Made by a program: the position numbers and the translations under genes | In this document: positions 25,055 through 34,367 of the stretch, in pieces | How positions within the stretch are numbered: the stretch's first letter is position 1 | How the letters are laid out: every line of letters starts with the position of its first letter | Source of the DNA: Methanoregula sp. | Lineage (GTDB): Archaea > Halobacteriota > Methanomicrobia > Methanomicrobiales > Methanospirillaceae | Direction: 5' to 3' | Assembly (NCBI GenBank): GCA_028679075.1 | Contig: JAJRCF010000023.1 | Location: forward strand, 1-43,898 | Length of the DNA: 43,898 bases | The notes under the pieces: generated by a model | The model's input: the letters and a program-made list of their open reading frames with translations, nothing else | Database searches by the model: none | What the model was told of the DNA's origin: nothing

Positions 25055-26239
25055 TTATAAAATACCGATTTCCTTGTGTTTCTTTGCAATATCATCCGCA
25101 AGCCGGTTGAGTGCCACGAGAGCCGCTTCATCCGGCAGTCCCTTAATGACCACCGGTTCAAGGACCTCGACTTTCACATGGTCCAGCATCTTTACGATCG
25201 TCTCGGCAGCTTTGCCCCCCCACCCGAAGGAGCCGATCACCGAGGCAAACCGGACCTTGGGTTTCAGGACATTGGCAAGGTACGTTGCATAGACGATCTG
25301 GGGGTGGGGCCCGAAGAGCACGGTCGGCGTGCCGACCACAACCGTTGCCGCATCGACAAGGGAATACGCCAGTTCTCCGATATCGGTATGCGTGAGGTTG
25401 AAAGGCTTGACATCGACGCCCCGCTGGATGAGCGCTCCGGTGAGGTGGTCGACCATCTTCTGCGTGCTCCCGTGCATGGAGATATACGGCAGGACGACCA
25501 CGTTCTTCACATCATCCGAGACCCAGTCCGCATAGGCATCGAGGATAAATTTCGGATTCCTGTTGACCGGGCCATGACTCGGTGCAATCATGGCAGGGTC
25601 CAGGTCCCTGACCTTCTGGATATACCCCCTGATGCTGTTCCGGAACGGCATCATGATCTCGGCGTAATACCGTTTTGCCGACCGGTAGGCATCGGCCTCG
25701 TTTGTTATGTACAGCTCGCTTGTGGCCTGGTGGAACCCGAAGAGGTCGCAGGGAAAGAGGATCTTATCCTCGACAAGGAACGTGATCTGCGTCTCCGGCC
25801 AGTGAGTCCACGGGGTCAGGAAGAACCGGAGGGTCCGGTCTCCCAGGGAGAGCGTATCCCCGTCCTTTACCACCATCACGGACTCCGGAGCAATCTGCAG
25901 GAGGGCGACGAGGAGATCGCGGCACTTCTCGTTCGTCACCACCTTTGCCCGGGGGTACATCTCGAGGACCATGGGCAGGGAACCCGCATGGTCCTGCTCG
26001 GCATGGTTGATGACGATGTAATCGATCTGCTCGATACCGAGTTTGATGAGGTTGACGATCAGCTCCTCTTCCTTCTTCGGGTCAACGGTGTCGATCAGGG
26101 CGGTCTTTGTGCTCCCGCGGATAAGATACGAATTATAACTCGTCCCTTCCGGGAGCGGGATCAACTCGTCAAAGAGCCGCCGGTCAAAATCCAGCGCCCC
26201 GACCCAGCAGATCCCCTTTGCGATTTCACGTGCAGCCAT
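25055..26239 (-). CDS. fprA: A-type flavoprotein FprA (F420H2 oxidase type)
   Basis: This 394-residue protein has an N-terminal metallo-beta-lactamase-like diiron domain, with HAEQDHAG (H-x-E-x-D-H) near residue 80, then TPWTHWPE, PCDLFGFH and SHGPV for the remaining ligands. A C-terminal flavodoxin domain begins near residue 250 (VVVLPYISMHGSTQKMVDHL). In methanogens this protein uses reduced F420 to reduce oxygen to water. Related flavodiiron proteins reduce nitric oxide. The stop lies 15 bases before the desulfoferrodoxin ATG and the start is 6 bases after the rubredoxin stop. Confidence 0.94.
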   Translation of the reverse strand: MAAREIAKGICWVGALDFDRRLFDELIPLPEGTSYNSYLIRGSTKTALIDTVDPKKEEELIVNLIKLGIEQIDYIVINHAEQDHAGSLPMVLEMYPRAKVVTNEKCRDLLVALLQIAPESVMVVKDGDTLSLGDRTLRFFLTPWTHWPETQITFLVEDKILFPCDLFGFHQATSELYITNEADAYRSAKRYYAEIMMPFRNSIRGYIQKVRDLDPAMIAPSHGPVNRNPKFILDAYADWVSDDVKNVVVLPYISMHGSTQKMVDHLTGALIQRGVDVKPFNLTHTDIGELAYSLVDAATVVVGTPTVLFGPHPQIVYATYLANVLKPKVRFASVIGSFGWGGKAAETIVKMLDHVKVEVLEPVVIKGLPDEAALVALNRLADDIAKKHKEIGIL

Positions 26240-26245
26240 CGTCCA

Positions 26246-26404
26246 TCACGCCTTTACAAATTTATCCTTGTCGGCAAAACAGACCGGGCATTGCCAGTCA
26301 TTCTGAAGCTCTTCGAATGCCTTTCCCGGGGGGAGGTCCAAACGCGGTTCTCCTTTCTCCGGGTCATACACATGCCCGCATATCGTACAAACATACCTGT
26401 CCAT
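26246..26404 (-). CDS. rub: Rubredoxin
   Basis: This 52-residue iron protein begins MDRYVCTICGHVYDPEKGEP and has the second site QCPVCFADKDKF. The four cysteines (6, 9, 39 and 42) form the FeS4 site. An AGAGGT ribosome-binding site precedes the ATG at 26402-26404. It is first in the operon with fprA and dfx and likely carries electrons to them. Confidence 0.95.
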   Translation of the reverse strand: MDRYVCTICGHVYDPEKGEPRLDLPPGKAFEELQNDWQCPVCFADKDKFVKA

Positions 26405-26530
26405 GATTTACCTCTGGTTTTCGGATATTACAGAATTGCGCCCCGTATCAAAAATGGTTTCGATACTGCCATCGGGACACCCACGCACAAATACCGGCGC
26501 TGCTGACGGGAGATTGTGTACACGGACTAG

Positions 26531-27070
26531 TTATCCATCGGGGGAACTCTTGAGGTAGTAACGGTTGACGAAAAAGTTGAATGACTGGTTCTTCCGTGCG
26601 GCCGTTTCAAGGGAGAAGGACTTGAGGATCTCGAACATGAAGTCGATCCGGGAGTCGAATCTTTTTGGGATACGGGCATTGAAATCCTCTTTCGTCAGGT
26701 CGTCCGTAGACGCCATGTCCGTGATGCCCGGTTCGTGCTCAAGGGGCCCGGATATCCCGGCATAATACCAGCTCTCGATCTCCCGGATCACGATCACGAC
26801 GCTGCTGCCATCAAGGTTGCTGAACCGGTAATAGAGGATCTGCTTCTTGTCCCGCACCGAGTGCTCATAATCGATATCGGCAACGAAGATATAGTCGTTC
26901 TTCATCAGGACGACGCTTTGTAAGAACTTATTCACCTTGTCGCGCTTAATGCAGGCATACGGCACGATCTCGACCGAGTCGTACCGGGGAGCAAAGAGGG
27001 GTTTGATGATACGGCCGAAGAACCGAACATCGTCCTCTCCCTCGACCATGATGAACAGGCGTTTCTTCAT
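26531..27070 (-). CDS. TOPRIM-like protein paired with an AAA ATPase
   Basis: This 179-residue protein starts MKKRLFIMVEGEDDVRFFGR, with the conserved Glu (residue 10) of a TOPRIM/DUF4435-like fold. Acidic residues follow at ADIDYE (Asp65, Asp67) and an R-E-I-E motif near residues 96-99, as in the nuclease parts of OLD-type and AriB-like proteins. Metal-dependent nuclease or RNA cleavage activity is plausible but not shown. It begins directly after the stop of the ATPase gene (TGAATG), so the two proteins are almost certainly partners. The call is pattern-based. Confidence 0.6.
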   Translation of the reverse strand: MKKRLFIMVEGEDDVRFFGRIIKPLFAPRYDSVEIVPYACIKRDKVNKFLQSVVLMKNDYIFVADIDYEHSVRDKKQILYYRFSNLDGSSVVIVIREIESWYYAGISGPLEHEPGITDMASTDDLTKEDFNARIPKRFDSRIDFMFEILKSFSLETAARKNQSFNFFVNRYYLKSSPDG

Positions 27071-28336
27071 TCACATTCCCAGCAGGTTCTGGAGGTAGAG
27101 TTCCTCGATACCGATCTCGTTTGCAAGAAATGTCCTGACCTCTTCCTTGTCGGCAGGCCGGGAGACCACGGAATACCCCCCGCTGTCGCGGGAGATCAGC
27201 AGGATATCGTCAAGGGAGGCATGCTTGACAACTTCCGCACTGTGGGTAGTGACCATGATCTGTTTTTTCGCCGAGGCCTCTTTCATCATGCCCAGGATCC
27301 GGGCAACAAGGAACGGGTGGATATGGCCCACCGGTTCCTCGATAATGATGAAAGGCTTGTCCTCAAAATAGAGGGCGATGATCAGGGCAAAGATGATGAT
27401 GGTGCCGTCCGAGAGGGATGAGGCAGGCAGGTCCCGGCTCTTTGCATACCGTTCGCGGAGGGTGAGGATGAGCGAGACGTCCATGAATTTCTGCACCGAG
27501 AATTCCTCGACAAAGGGGAGGGTGTCGCGGAGCAGGTTTGAAAATTTGCGCTTCTTCTCCGGGTCATCGATGATCTTCTTTAAGACGAGCGCAAGGTTTC
27601 CGCCATCGCTCTCAAGTTCCCGTTTCCCCGTTATGACTGCCCCTTTCTTCGGCAGTTTCGGATCGATATCGTACACGGCGATCCGGTCGAAAAACCTGTC
27701 GAGATGCGGGAGCGGGAAACCGAAGGCCGTCTCGAGGAGGAGTGTCTTTTCCGGGAGGTGGTGGTTGCGGAAGAAGATCGGTATGATCTCATCCTGCGTG
27801 AGCGGGCACCCTTCAGGGATCCGGACCGCGTAGTGGATCGCACCATTCTCGTTCGAGACCTCGATCTCTCCCCTGCCGATCAGGGTGTCCCCGACAACCG
27901 ATGCCCCCTCCCGCCGGCAGGACGAGACCTCGCAGCCGATCCGGAGCCGGTCCCGGGTGATCGTAAATTCATCCGCCTTCCCGCTGAACCGGAGGGCAAA
28001 TTCATACGTGGACTCGCAGGCCTTCATCCCGAGGAAGGACGGGGCACCGGAAGTGGTCTCGACAACGTCCATTACGGTGTCCGGAATGTAACTGACCCGG
28101 ATGACGAGGTCACGTGTGCTGCCGATCTGTGCATTCATGAGGTACTCCGCACCTCCCTGCATCGCAATGGCGTTTACTACCCCGTTCGTTGCGATATCAC
28201 GCAGGAACCGGAAGATGCTGATGAAATTGGATTTTCCCGCAGCATTCGACCCGATCACGACATTGAACCGGGCAAGGTCGACATCGAGCTCGGAAAAACT
28301 CTTGAAATTTTCCACATGGATCTGCTGGATCGGCAT
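27071..28336 (-). CDS. AAA ATPase of the OLD/RecF-like class
   Basis: This ~421-residue ABC/SMC-type ATPase has Walker A GSNAAGKSN (residues about 29-37), signature-like SSLSDGTIIIFAL, Walker B FIIIEEPVGHIHP and an H-loop VTTHSAEVV. It opens with IQQIHVENFKSFSEL, typical of AAA_21/RecF-like proteins in which long middle insertions replace the coiled coil. An AAGGAG sequence sits 5 bases before the ATG at 28334-28336; a GTG two codons upstream would overlap that site. With the TOPRIM-like partner it resembles split OLD or PARIS-like defence pairs. Confidence 0.8.
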   Translation of the reverse strand: MPIQQIHVENFKSFSELDVDLARFNVVIGSNAAGKSNFISIFRFLRDIATNGVVNAIAMQGGAEYLMNAQIGSTRDLVIRVSYIPDTVMDVVETTSGAPSFLGMKACESTYEFALRFSGKADEFTITRDRLRIGCEVSSCRREGASVVGDTLIGRGEIEVSNENGAIHYAVRIPEGCPLTQDEIIPIFFRNHHLPEKTLLLETAFGFPLPHLDRFFDRIAVYDIDPKLPKKGAVITGKRELESDGGNLALVLKKIIDDPEKKRKFSNLLRDTLPFVEEFSVQKFMDVSLILTLRERYAKSRDLPASSLSDGTIIIFALIIALYFEDKPFIIIEEPVGHIHPFLVARILGMMKEASAKKQIMVTTHSAEVVKHASLDDILLISRDSGGYSVVSRPADKEEVRTFLANEIGIEELYLQNLLGM

Positions 28337-28457
28337 ACGCACTCCTTACGTCATCGTCACCCTTGTACCCAAAGAAGGTATTGGTCTGGGACGGGCAGGC
28401 AAACCCTGCTGCCGTGAAAAACCGGTCCGGCATACCCACGAAACTGCATTAAGAATG

Positions 28458-29057
28458 CTATTTTCCCTTTGGCCGGTAACCAAGAGAATTGATCCAGTGG
28501 AAGATGCCCTGCGAATTCCGCTCGGGAAACACGCCCTCGGCAACGGATTTTACTTCCTCCACGGAATAGAAGGCGTTGGGGTGGAAGTCCTTGATGATAC
28601 CGATCACATGCGGGAGGTCCTGTCGTTTGATGATGGTAAAGACCATCTTCACCTTGCCGGTCCCTCCTTCTGCATCGACACTTGTCACGCCATAATTGTG
28701 CGAGCGCAGGAACTGCACGAGGCCCCCCGGGTCCTCTTTGGTGATGATGCGGACACTGGTGAGGCCAAGGGAGAGTCTCTCTTCAATGGCCATGCCGACA
28801 ATCGTCCCGGTGGCAAACCCTGCGCCATAGGCGATGTAACAGACAACATTGGTCAGGTTGTTCATCACCTGCCCGATGGCAACGAGCCAGATGATCACCT
28901 CGAAAAAACCGATGACCGCGGGGAGGTACTGGATCCCTTTCGACATGAAAATGACCCGGATCGTGTCAAGGCTCATGTCGCAGACACGGGCAAGGAAGAT
29001 CAGGACCGGGACAATGACAAAGGCAAAAACACCGGGTGTTATGACGGAGTCCAGCAT
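28458..29057 (-). CDS. DUF2179/DUF5698 membrane protein
   Basis: The protein is 199 residues: three to four hydrophobic segments in the first ~90 residues (FAFVIVPVLIFLARV, the segment after QYLPAVIGFFEVIIW, and AYGAGFATGTIVG), then a cytosolic DUF2179 domain (TSVRIITKEDPGGLVQFLRS, VKMVFTIIKRQDLPHVIGII). Family members resemble YitT/YebE-type proteins of unknown role. The start MLDSVITPGVF at 29055-29057 has an AGGT site; longer upstream frames overlap the neighbour and lack sense. Confidence 0.85.
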   Translation of the reverse strand: MLDSVITPGVFAFVIVPVLIFLARVCDMSLDTIRVIFMSKGIQYLPAVIGFFEVIIWLVAIGQVMNNLTNVVCYIAYGAGFATGTIVGMAIEERLSLGLTSVRIITKEDPGGLVQFLRSHNYGVTSVDAEGGTGKVKMVFTIIKRQDLPHVIGIIKDFHPNAFYSVEEVKSVAEGVFPERNSQGIFHWINSLGYRPKGK

Positions 29058-29182
29058 AAATACCTGATATTTTATCCCGCGTGTTAATAGTTTGCGGTGA
29101 GGTCGGAACAGCTCTGCCCCCTGCCAAAACAGGAGTGCGAGCACCGGATGACAGCCCCGCTGCTGCGGGAGATATCCCGCGA

Positions 29183-30019
29183 TCAGGCAACCGGCACAGG
29201 GATCGTTACGTAATGCCGGGACAGGTACCAGTGGACCAGGGCGAGGACACCGGTGGTGACCAGGGCTGTAAGTAAGATAACGGGAGTTGACTGCTTGAGA
29301 AGGGTGGCGTCCAGCCACCCGGCTGCAAGATATACCAGGCACCCGGTCACGGCAACCGATGCCGCCCAGACATCCCGCACCGCGAAGAAGAAGATGGCCA
29401 CCAGGATCCCCGCAGAAATATACCAGAGCAGCGTGTCCGGTGTGCCGGCACCCGGGAATTGCGCACGGGAGGTCAGCCCGAAGAGGATACCGGTAACAAC
29501 CACCCCGACAGAGATGGACGGGAGAACGCCGCCATCCCGGACAAGTGCCTGGATATGTGTCCCGGCAATCACCCAGCAGATCATGACGGACGCAATCCCG
29601 GTGGGAAGGAGAAGGAGAAATGCCATGGCAAAGGCAGACCGGTCCGTACCGAACGGGTTTGCCAGGGCAACCGCTGCCCCGATGATAAGCACGGTCAGGA
29701 CAACAGCGAGGCCCGTACGGTGCAGTGACCGGAACCCCAGGTGGAACATGGTGACATCCCCGGCAACGAACGCCCTTCGCATAAGAAAGACCGGTACCAC
29801 CAGCCCGGCAAGGATACAGGTCGTTGCCGTATAGAGGATGATCCCCGCGGGATCAGGACGCAGGAAGAGCTGTCCACGGCCCTCGAACAGGAAGGTTTCC
29901 AGGACCCAGATAAGGTACACGAGGACCGGGATCAGTAGGAGACGGATCACCATGTTCCGGGACAGCGACACGTATGTCCTTCCGGTTCCGTCAGGGGATT
30001 GTTCCCGGGTCTTCTTCAT
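29183..30019 (-). CDS. Multi-spanning membrane protein of unknown function
   Basis: This 278-residue protein has a short basic N-terminus (MKKTREQS) and about eight hydrophobic segments. Recognisable text includes IRLLLIPVLVYLIWVLETF, LLLLPTGIASVMICWVIAG and LLWYISAGILVAIFFFAVRD. No transporter or enzyme motif is seen. I believe similar proteins occur in other Methanomicrobiales, but this is from memory. It lies between the DUF2179 gene and the 2-oxoacid oxidoreductase genes on the same strand. Confidence 0.7.
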   Translation of the reverse strand: MKKTREQSPDGTGRTYVSLSRNMVIRLLLIPVLVYLIWVLETFLFEGRGQLFLRPDPAGIILYTATTCILAGLVVPVFLMRRAFVAGDVTMFHLGFRSLHRTGLAVVLTVLIIGAAVALANPFGTDRSAFAMAFLLLLPTGIASVMICWVIAGTHIQALVRDGGVLPSISVGVVVTGILFGLTSRAQFPGAGTPDTLLWYISAGILVAIFFFAVRDVWAASVAVTGCLVYLAAGWLDATLLKQSTPVILLTALVTTGVLALVHWYLSRHYVTIPVPVA

Positions 30020-30106
30020 GGGATCACCGCCTCGTCCACCAGACGTGCATCTGCAGAGCAGGTGCTGCCGGCCGGGCCGTATTGTATATCCGTATGATAC
30101 CCGGGA

Positions 30107-30958
30107 TTATATCCGTGACGCCAGGAGCTGCCGGACTGCCTCTTCCCGCTCCCCGGCAGTCACCGCCTTCGTTGCCATCCGTTCACCAAAACCCGGGAAC
30201 GCTGCTGTGTACAATACCCCGAGGGGGATCCGTGCATCCGAGTTGTAATCCCATTCCCGGGCCAGTGCACAGGCCCGGTCGAAACTGGCGGGATCATGGT
30301 CCGCAGGCTCGTATACCCGGGGCGTGTAATAATCGGCTGCCGGGAAGAACGTGGCACAGATCTGGAGCACGTCAATGAACGAGAAACCCCAGTGGGCAAT
30401 TCCACCCTGCAGGAGTACCTTGAGCTGGTCCATCTTCTTCGTGTAACCCCGTGCGATATACGTTGCCCCGCTCGCAAGCATCAGTTCCACGGGGTTGATC
30501 GGGAACTCTGCTGTTCCCGAGGGCGTGGACTTGCCCCGGAATCCCAGCGGGGACGTAGGGGTATACTGCCCGGTCGTAAGCCCGTACACGCGGTTGTTGT
30601 GGACGATGACCGTGATATCGACGTTCCGTTTCGCGGCAAAGACCAGGTGGTCCAGCCCTTCCGCATAACAGTCCCCGTCGCCACAGCAGCAGATGACAGT
30701 CAGATCGGGATTGGCCAGTTTGATGCCGGTCGCCACCGGTATCGTCCTCCCGTGGAGGGAGTAAAACGTGTTGATATTCAGGTAATCGGCGATCTTCGCA
30801 TGGCACCCGATACCAGACACGAGGACGACATCGTCAAGCGATCGGCCCGCAGTCTCCATCTCCGCAAGGATCTTCTTAAGCGTATGCTGGATGGTGAAGT
30901 TACCACAGCCCGGGCACCAGGTGTTCTGGACGTCCGTGATCAGTGCCCGCCCGGTCAT
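30107..30958 (-). CDS. korB: 2-oxoacid:ferredoxin oxidoreductase, beta subunit
   Basis: This ~283-residue thiamine diphosphate-binding subunit has WCPGCGNF near the start, GIGCHAKIADYL, HGRTIPVATGIKLANP and the cofactor motif CCCGDGDCYAEGLDHLVFAA ending in VHNN (GDGD to NN). With the gamma-alpha fusion it would oxidatively decarboxylate a 2-oxoacid to an acyl-CoA and reduce ferredoxin. 2-Oxoglutarate is a common assignment, but pyruvate or branched-chain acids are not excluded. The ATG at 30956-30958 overlaps the alpha-subunit stop by four bases. Confidence 0.9.
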   Translation of the reverse strand: MTGRALITDVQNTWCPGCGNFTIQHTLKKILAEMETAGRSLDDVVLVSGIGCHAKIADYLNINTFYSLHGRTIPVATGIKLANPDLTVICCCGDGDCYAEGLDHLVFAAKRNVDITVIVHNNRVYGLTTGQYTPTSPLGFRGKSTPSGTAEFPINPVELMLASGATYIARGYTKKMDQLKVLLQGGIAHWGFSFIDVLQICATFFPAADYYTPRVYEPADHDPASFDRACALAREWDYNSDARIPLGVLYTAAFPGFGERMATKAVTAGEREEAVRQLLASRI

Positions 30959-32616
30959 GGGACGACCTCCTTCAGCCTGGCACACAGGCTTTCATACGTG
31001 AACGGGCGCCCGTCGTACCGCAGGACCTTCGCATCAGGGATGATCCCGTGCTGCTGTGCAAGCGCAGCAAGCTGTGCGGTCGCATTTTCCTCCACGCAGA
31101 TGATCGTTGTTGTGCCTGCAAGCGCTTCCTTCAGCCGGGTCACCGGGAACGGGGCGAGCACCACGGGCTGGACAACGCGGAGCCCCAGTGTTGTACCGGC
31201 CTCGCTGCACACGCCCTTTGTGGACCCCCAGCAGAGGATCGCAACAGGAGCTTCGGCAAGCCCGAGGACATTGACCTGGTGATACCCGTTCAGCCCGGTG
31301 ATCAGCCCCTCCTGCTTGCGCAGGCGTTTGTCGGCCATCAGGGTGACCATCTCCGCTTCTTCTGTGGTGTAACCCGATGCATCGTGGGCATAACTGTTCA
31401 CCTTGACGACCGCATCCTTTGCTCCGGGGAACGCAAGAGGCGATACACCGGAAGGGCTGTCCGCATAGCGGAGGTACGGGGGCTTTCCATCCCATGCGGG
31501 AGGTGCCTGTGTTGACGGGAGGGAGGTCCCGGCAGCATCCACGCTGTACGTTCCTTCAGACAGGGTCTTGTCAGGAAGGATAAAGGCGGGGACCTGGTAC
31601 TTCCATGCAATGTCCATCGCAATCGCCGACCAGAGCAGCGCTTCCTGTGCATCGCCCGGTGCAACAACGAGCCGGGGGTACTCTCCCTGTCCCGCATGCA
31701 GGACGAACTGGAGCTCGGACTGCCCGGTATACGTGGGAAGACCGGTTGAGGGCCCGGTACGCTGGGATACCACCAGCACAAGGGGGATCTCTGCCATGCC
31801 GGCAAGGGAGAGCCCTTCGGTCATGAGACAGAACCCCCCGCCGGACGTACCGACTGCCGCACGCTTCCCGCCATAGGCGAAGCCGAGTGCCATCAGGATC
31901 ACGGCGATCTCGTTCTCCGGGTGCACGACCGTGATCCCGAGTTTCTCTTTCTCCCCGGCAAGGAAATGGAGCAGGCTCGACGAGGGGGTCATCGGGTACG
32001 AGACATATGCCTCAAGCCCGCCCCGGACAAGGCCCAGGCCGATCGCCTCGTTCCCGTTCAGGAGGGGGAGGGGCGGATTACTGCACGGTTCGATCCGGCG
32101 GGCAACGGCAAGCTGGTCGTACGCACGCCGGGCCACCTTCAGGTTCAGGTCGATACCTTTGGGGACATGGCGCCGGAATACCGTCTCGACAGTCTCCCAT
32201 TCGATCCCGGCAGCCTTCGCAAAACCACCGATGATTGCCGAATTCCCCATGATCCCCGGCGCTTTCTCGCTCGTGAGGATGTCCTGCAGGGATATGCCCT
32301 GCCCGTCGGACCTGGCCAGGTCCGCGTTGAATATCACTGCCGTACCCGCATGCCCCGGGTCGCGGTGCCGGTCCACGGTCTCCTGGTTCAGGGCCAGGAT
32401 AAAATCGAGCTTCTCCCTGCAGGTCCCGACCTCGTGTTCAGATCCGCGGATTATGGCAAAATTATGTCCCCCCCGGATCAGGGAAGGGTAATCGAAATAG
32501 AGATAGATCCGGTAACCAAGGTGGTTGAGCAGCTGGGCCACCAGTGCACCGGCACTGTTGATGCCATCACCGGCTCTCCCGCCGATGAGGACTGAGACTT
32601 CTTTTATTTCAGTCAT
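30955..32616 (-). CDS. korA: 2-oxoacid:ferredoxin oxidoreductase, fused gamma-alpha subunit
   Basis: This ~553-residue protein joins an N-terminal gamma domain (residues about 1-185: SVLIGGRAGDGINSAGALVA, YPSLIRGGHNF) to an alpha (pyrimidine) domain. The latter has GNEAIGLGLVRGGLEAYVSYP, PMTPSSSLLHFLA, HPENEIAVILMALGFAYGG and SGGGFCLMTEGLSLAGM. Such fusions pair with a single beta subunit and receive electrons without a dedicated ferredoxin-like delta subunit, and none is seen here. The start is the ATG at 32614-32616. A TATA box (GTATATAC, 32651-32658) suggests a short leader. The gene is divergent from the HEAT-repeat gene. Confidence 0.9.
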   Translation of the reverse strand: MTEIKEVSVLIGGRAGDGINSAGALVAQLLNHLGYRIYLYFDYPSLIRGGHNFAIIRGSEHEVGTCREKLDFILALNQETVDRHRDPGHAGTAVIFNADLARSDGQGISLQDILTSEKAPGIMGNSAIIGGFAKAAGIEWETVETVFRRHVPKGIDLNLKVARRAYDQLAVARRIEPCSNPPLPLLNGNEAIGLGLVRGGLEAYVSYPMTPSSSLLHFLAGEKEKLGITVVHPENEIAVILMALGFAYGGKRAAVGTSGGGFCLMTEGLSLAGMAEIPLVLVVSQRTGPSTGLPTYTGQSELQFVLHAGQGEYPRLVVAPGDAQEALLWSAIAMDIAWKYQVPAFILPDKTLSEGTYSVDAAGTSLPSTQAPPAWDGKPPYLRYADSPSGVSPLAFPGAKDAVVKVNSYAHDASGYTTEEAEMVTLMADKRLRKQEGLITGLNGYHQVNVLGLAEAPVAILCWGSTKGVCSEAGTTLGLRVVQPVVLAPFPVTRLKEALAGTTTIICVEENATAQLAALAQQHGIIPDAKVLRYDGRPFTYESLCARLKEVVP

Positions 32617-32880
32617 ACGTGCCCCGCATGATACGGTGATGCAGGTGCAGGTATATACATTGGCATGATGCCAACCACCGTAACCACCGCCACAGGACCG
32701 GATCTCCGACGTAACTTTCCTGTCGTTATATTCAAATAGGCCGGCATCAATCTTCATCACTATACAACGTATCTCCCCGTATTCCGAAGGGATACGCCAT
32801 CCGGTCTTGACACGTCAGGATACCACCATTATTCCCACCGGGACAAACGGGACTGACCGTGTCACACCGATAAAAGGGGT

Positions 32881-33807
32881 ATGGAGCGAACGAGTGTGAA
32901 TGTACCTGGCACGGGGTCGGACAAGAAAGCCTATTCGATCCACACGACAAGCGGCATGGACATGGATGGCCTGATCAAGGCGATCCGCCATCGCAATCTT
33001 GGGATACGCTGGAGGGCTGCGCTTGCCCTCGGGGATATCGGGGAGCCGGCGATCAAGCCCCTGATCCGGGCGCTCAGGGAAGACGACCACGATGTCCGGT
33101 GGCTGGCCGGCCTTGCCCTTGGCCATATCGGCGAGCTGGCAATCCCCCAGCTGATACGGGCATTATCCGAAGAGGACCATGACGTGCGCTGGCATGCCAC
33201 CCGCATCCTTGCCGGGATGGGCACACCGGCAATCGCACAACTGATCGCGAGCATGCGGCACGAGGACAGCGATACGCAGTGGCGGAGCGCGTATGCCCTC
33301 TCCATTATCGGGGAACCGGCGGTCGAACCGCTGATCCTTGCCCTGAAAGACAAGCTCTGGTGGGTCCGGGTCAGGGCAGCCTGGGCGCTTGGCGAGATCC
33401 GCGACACGCGTGCCGTGGAGCCACTGATCCAGTCGGTGAATGACCAGGACTGGTACGTCCGCTGGACCGCCGCCGACGCGCTGGGGAAGATCGGGGACAA
33501 GAGGGCCGCGATGTGCCTCGGGAAGGCCCTCAAGGAGCCGGACTCGTTTGTCCAGGTGCCGGCAACATGGGCGCTGGGCAAGCTCGGCAGCAACGCACCG
33601 GTCGACTCCCTGATCGAGTGCCTGAAGAGCCCCGACTGGTATGTGCGCTGGGGTGCGGCAGATGCGCTCGGCAACATCGGCGATGTCCGGGCGCTCGACC
33701 CCCTGAAGAAACTGCTGGACGACAAGGACGAGTATGTGCGCCGGGCCGCGGTTGAGGCAACCGGGAAGATCAAAAAGAAGAGTGCAGCCGCCGGATGTCC
33801 GGTATAA
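32881..33807 (+). CDS. HEAT-repeat (PBS lyase-like) protein
   Basis: The 308 residues consist of an N-terminal ~30-residue extension and about nine HEAT-like repeats of ~31 residues each. The recurring core is V-R-W-x-A-A-x-A-L-G-x-I-G-x-x-x-A-x-x-P-L-I-x-A-L (for example residues 41-65 and 193-205). This makes a curved helical scaffold for protein-protein contacts. There is no lyase catalytic site. The start at 32881 has a GGGGT abutting the ATG, which is unusually close, so a start near 32956 (MDMDGLIKAI) is possible. Partner unknown. Confidence 0.85.
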   Translation: MERTSVNVPGTGSDKKAYSIHTTSGMDMDGLIKAIRHRNLGIRWRAALALGDIGEPAIKPLIRALREDDHDVRWLAGLALGHIGELAIPQLIRALSEEDHDVRWHATRILAGMGTPAIAQLIASMRHEDSDTQWRSAYALSIIGEPAVEPLILALKDKLWWVRVRAAWALGEIRDTRAVEPLIQSVNDQDWYVRWTAADALGKIGDKRAAMCLGKALKEPDSFVQVPATWALGKLGSNAPVDSLIECLKSPDWYVRWGAADALGNIGDVRALDPLKKLLDDKDEYVRRAAVEATGKIKKKSAAAGCPV

Positions 33808-33818
33808 CCGGCGGTCCC

Positions 33819-34205
33819 TTATTTTTTCATCAGCGTTTCCAGGATCGCTTTCATATCATTGATCTTGTAGGGTTTTGAGAGACTGCCGGAAAAACCATAT
33901 CCTGCATAATCCATGACCACCGGGTCATTGGAATACCCGCTGGAGACAATGGCCTTGACAGACGGATCGAATTCCCGGAGCCTGCGGATGGTCTCCTCCC
34001 CTCCCATGCCATCCGGGATGGTGAGATCGAGGATGACTACATCAAACGGGGCATTGGCAGCCTTCTCCTGTTTATACAGATCGATTGCCGCGGAACCGTC
34101 CTTTGCAAACATCACGTCATAGTCAAGGAATTTCAGGACTTCGAAGGTTACATCAAGTATGATCTGCTCGTCGTCCATCAGCAGTATTTTTCCCTTGACG
34201 GCCAT
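33819..34205 (-). CDS. Stand-alone response regulator receiver domain
   Basis: The 128 residues make up a single CheY-like domain: LLMDDEQIILDV with the acidic pair, the phosphoacceptor Asp in VVILDLTIPDGMGG (near residue 60), the switch Ser in AIVSSGYS and the Lys in LSKPYK. There is no output domain, so it probably works by protein contact or in phosphorelay. The ATG at 34203-34205 follows AGGGGTG; a GTG two codons upstream is too close to that site. A TATA-like box lies at about 34256-34270. No kinase is adjacent. Confidence 0.9.
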   Translation of the reverse strand: MAVKGKILLMDDEQIILDVTFEVLKFLDYDVMFAKDGSAAIDLYKQEKAANAPFDVVILDLTIPDGMGGEETIRRLREFDPSVKAIVSSGYSNDPVVMDYAGYGFSGSLSKPYKINDMKAILETLMKK

Positions 34206-34367
34206 GCACACACCCCTGATCAGTTCCGGATTTACATCTAATTACAGACCCATCTGCTATATAGTTATACAGTTTGCGCTGCATACGGCCCTGCCGTGGG
34301 ACTGTTCCACCGTAACGGACTAAAAAACAGATGATGCTTACAGAAGGGATACACCGGCAGGCAGGAC

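Noticed and set aside
25076-26506. A 476-codon plus-strand frame across fprA and rubredoxin
   Set aside because: Antisense shadow of clear genes with their own motifs; no coding character of its own.
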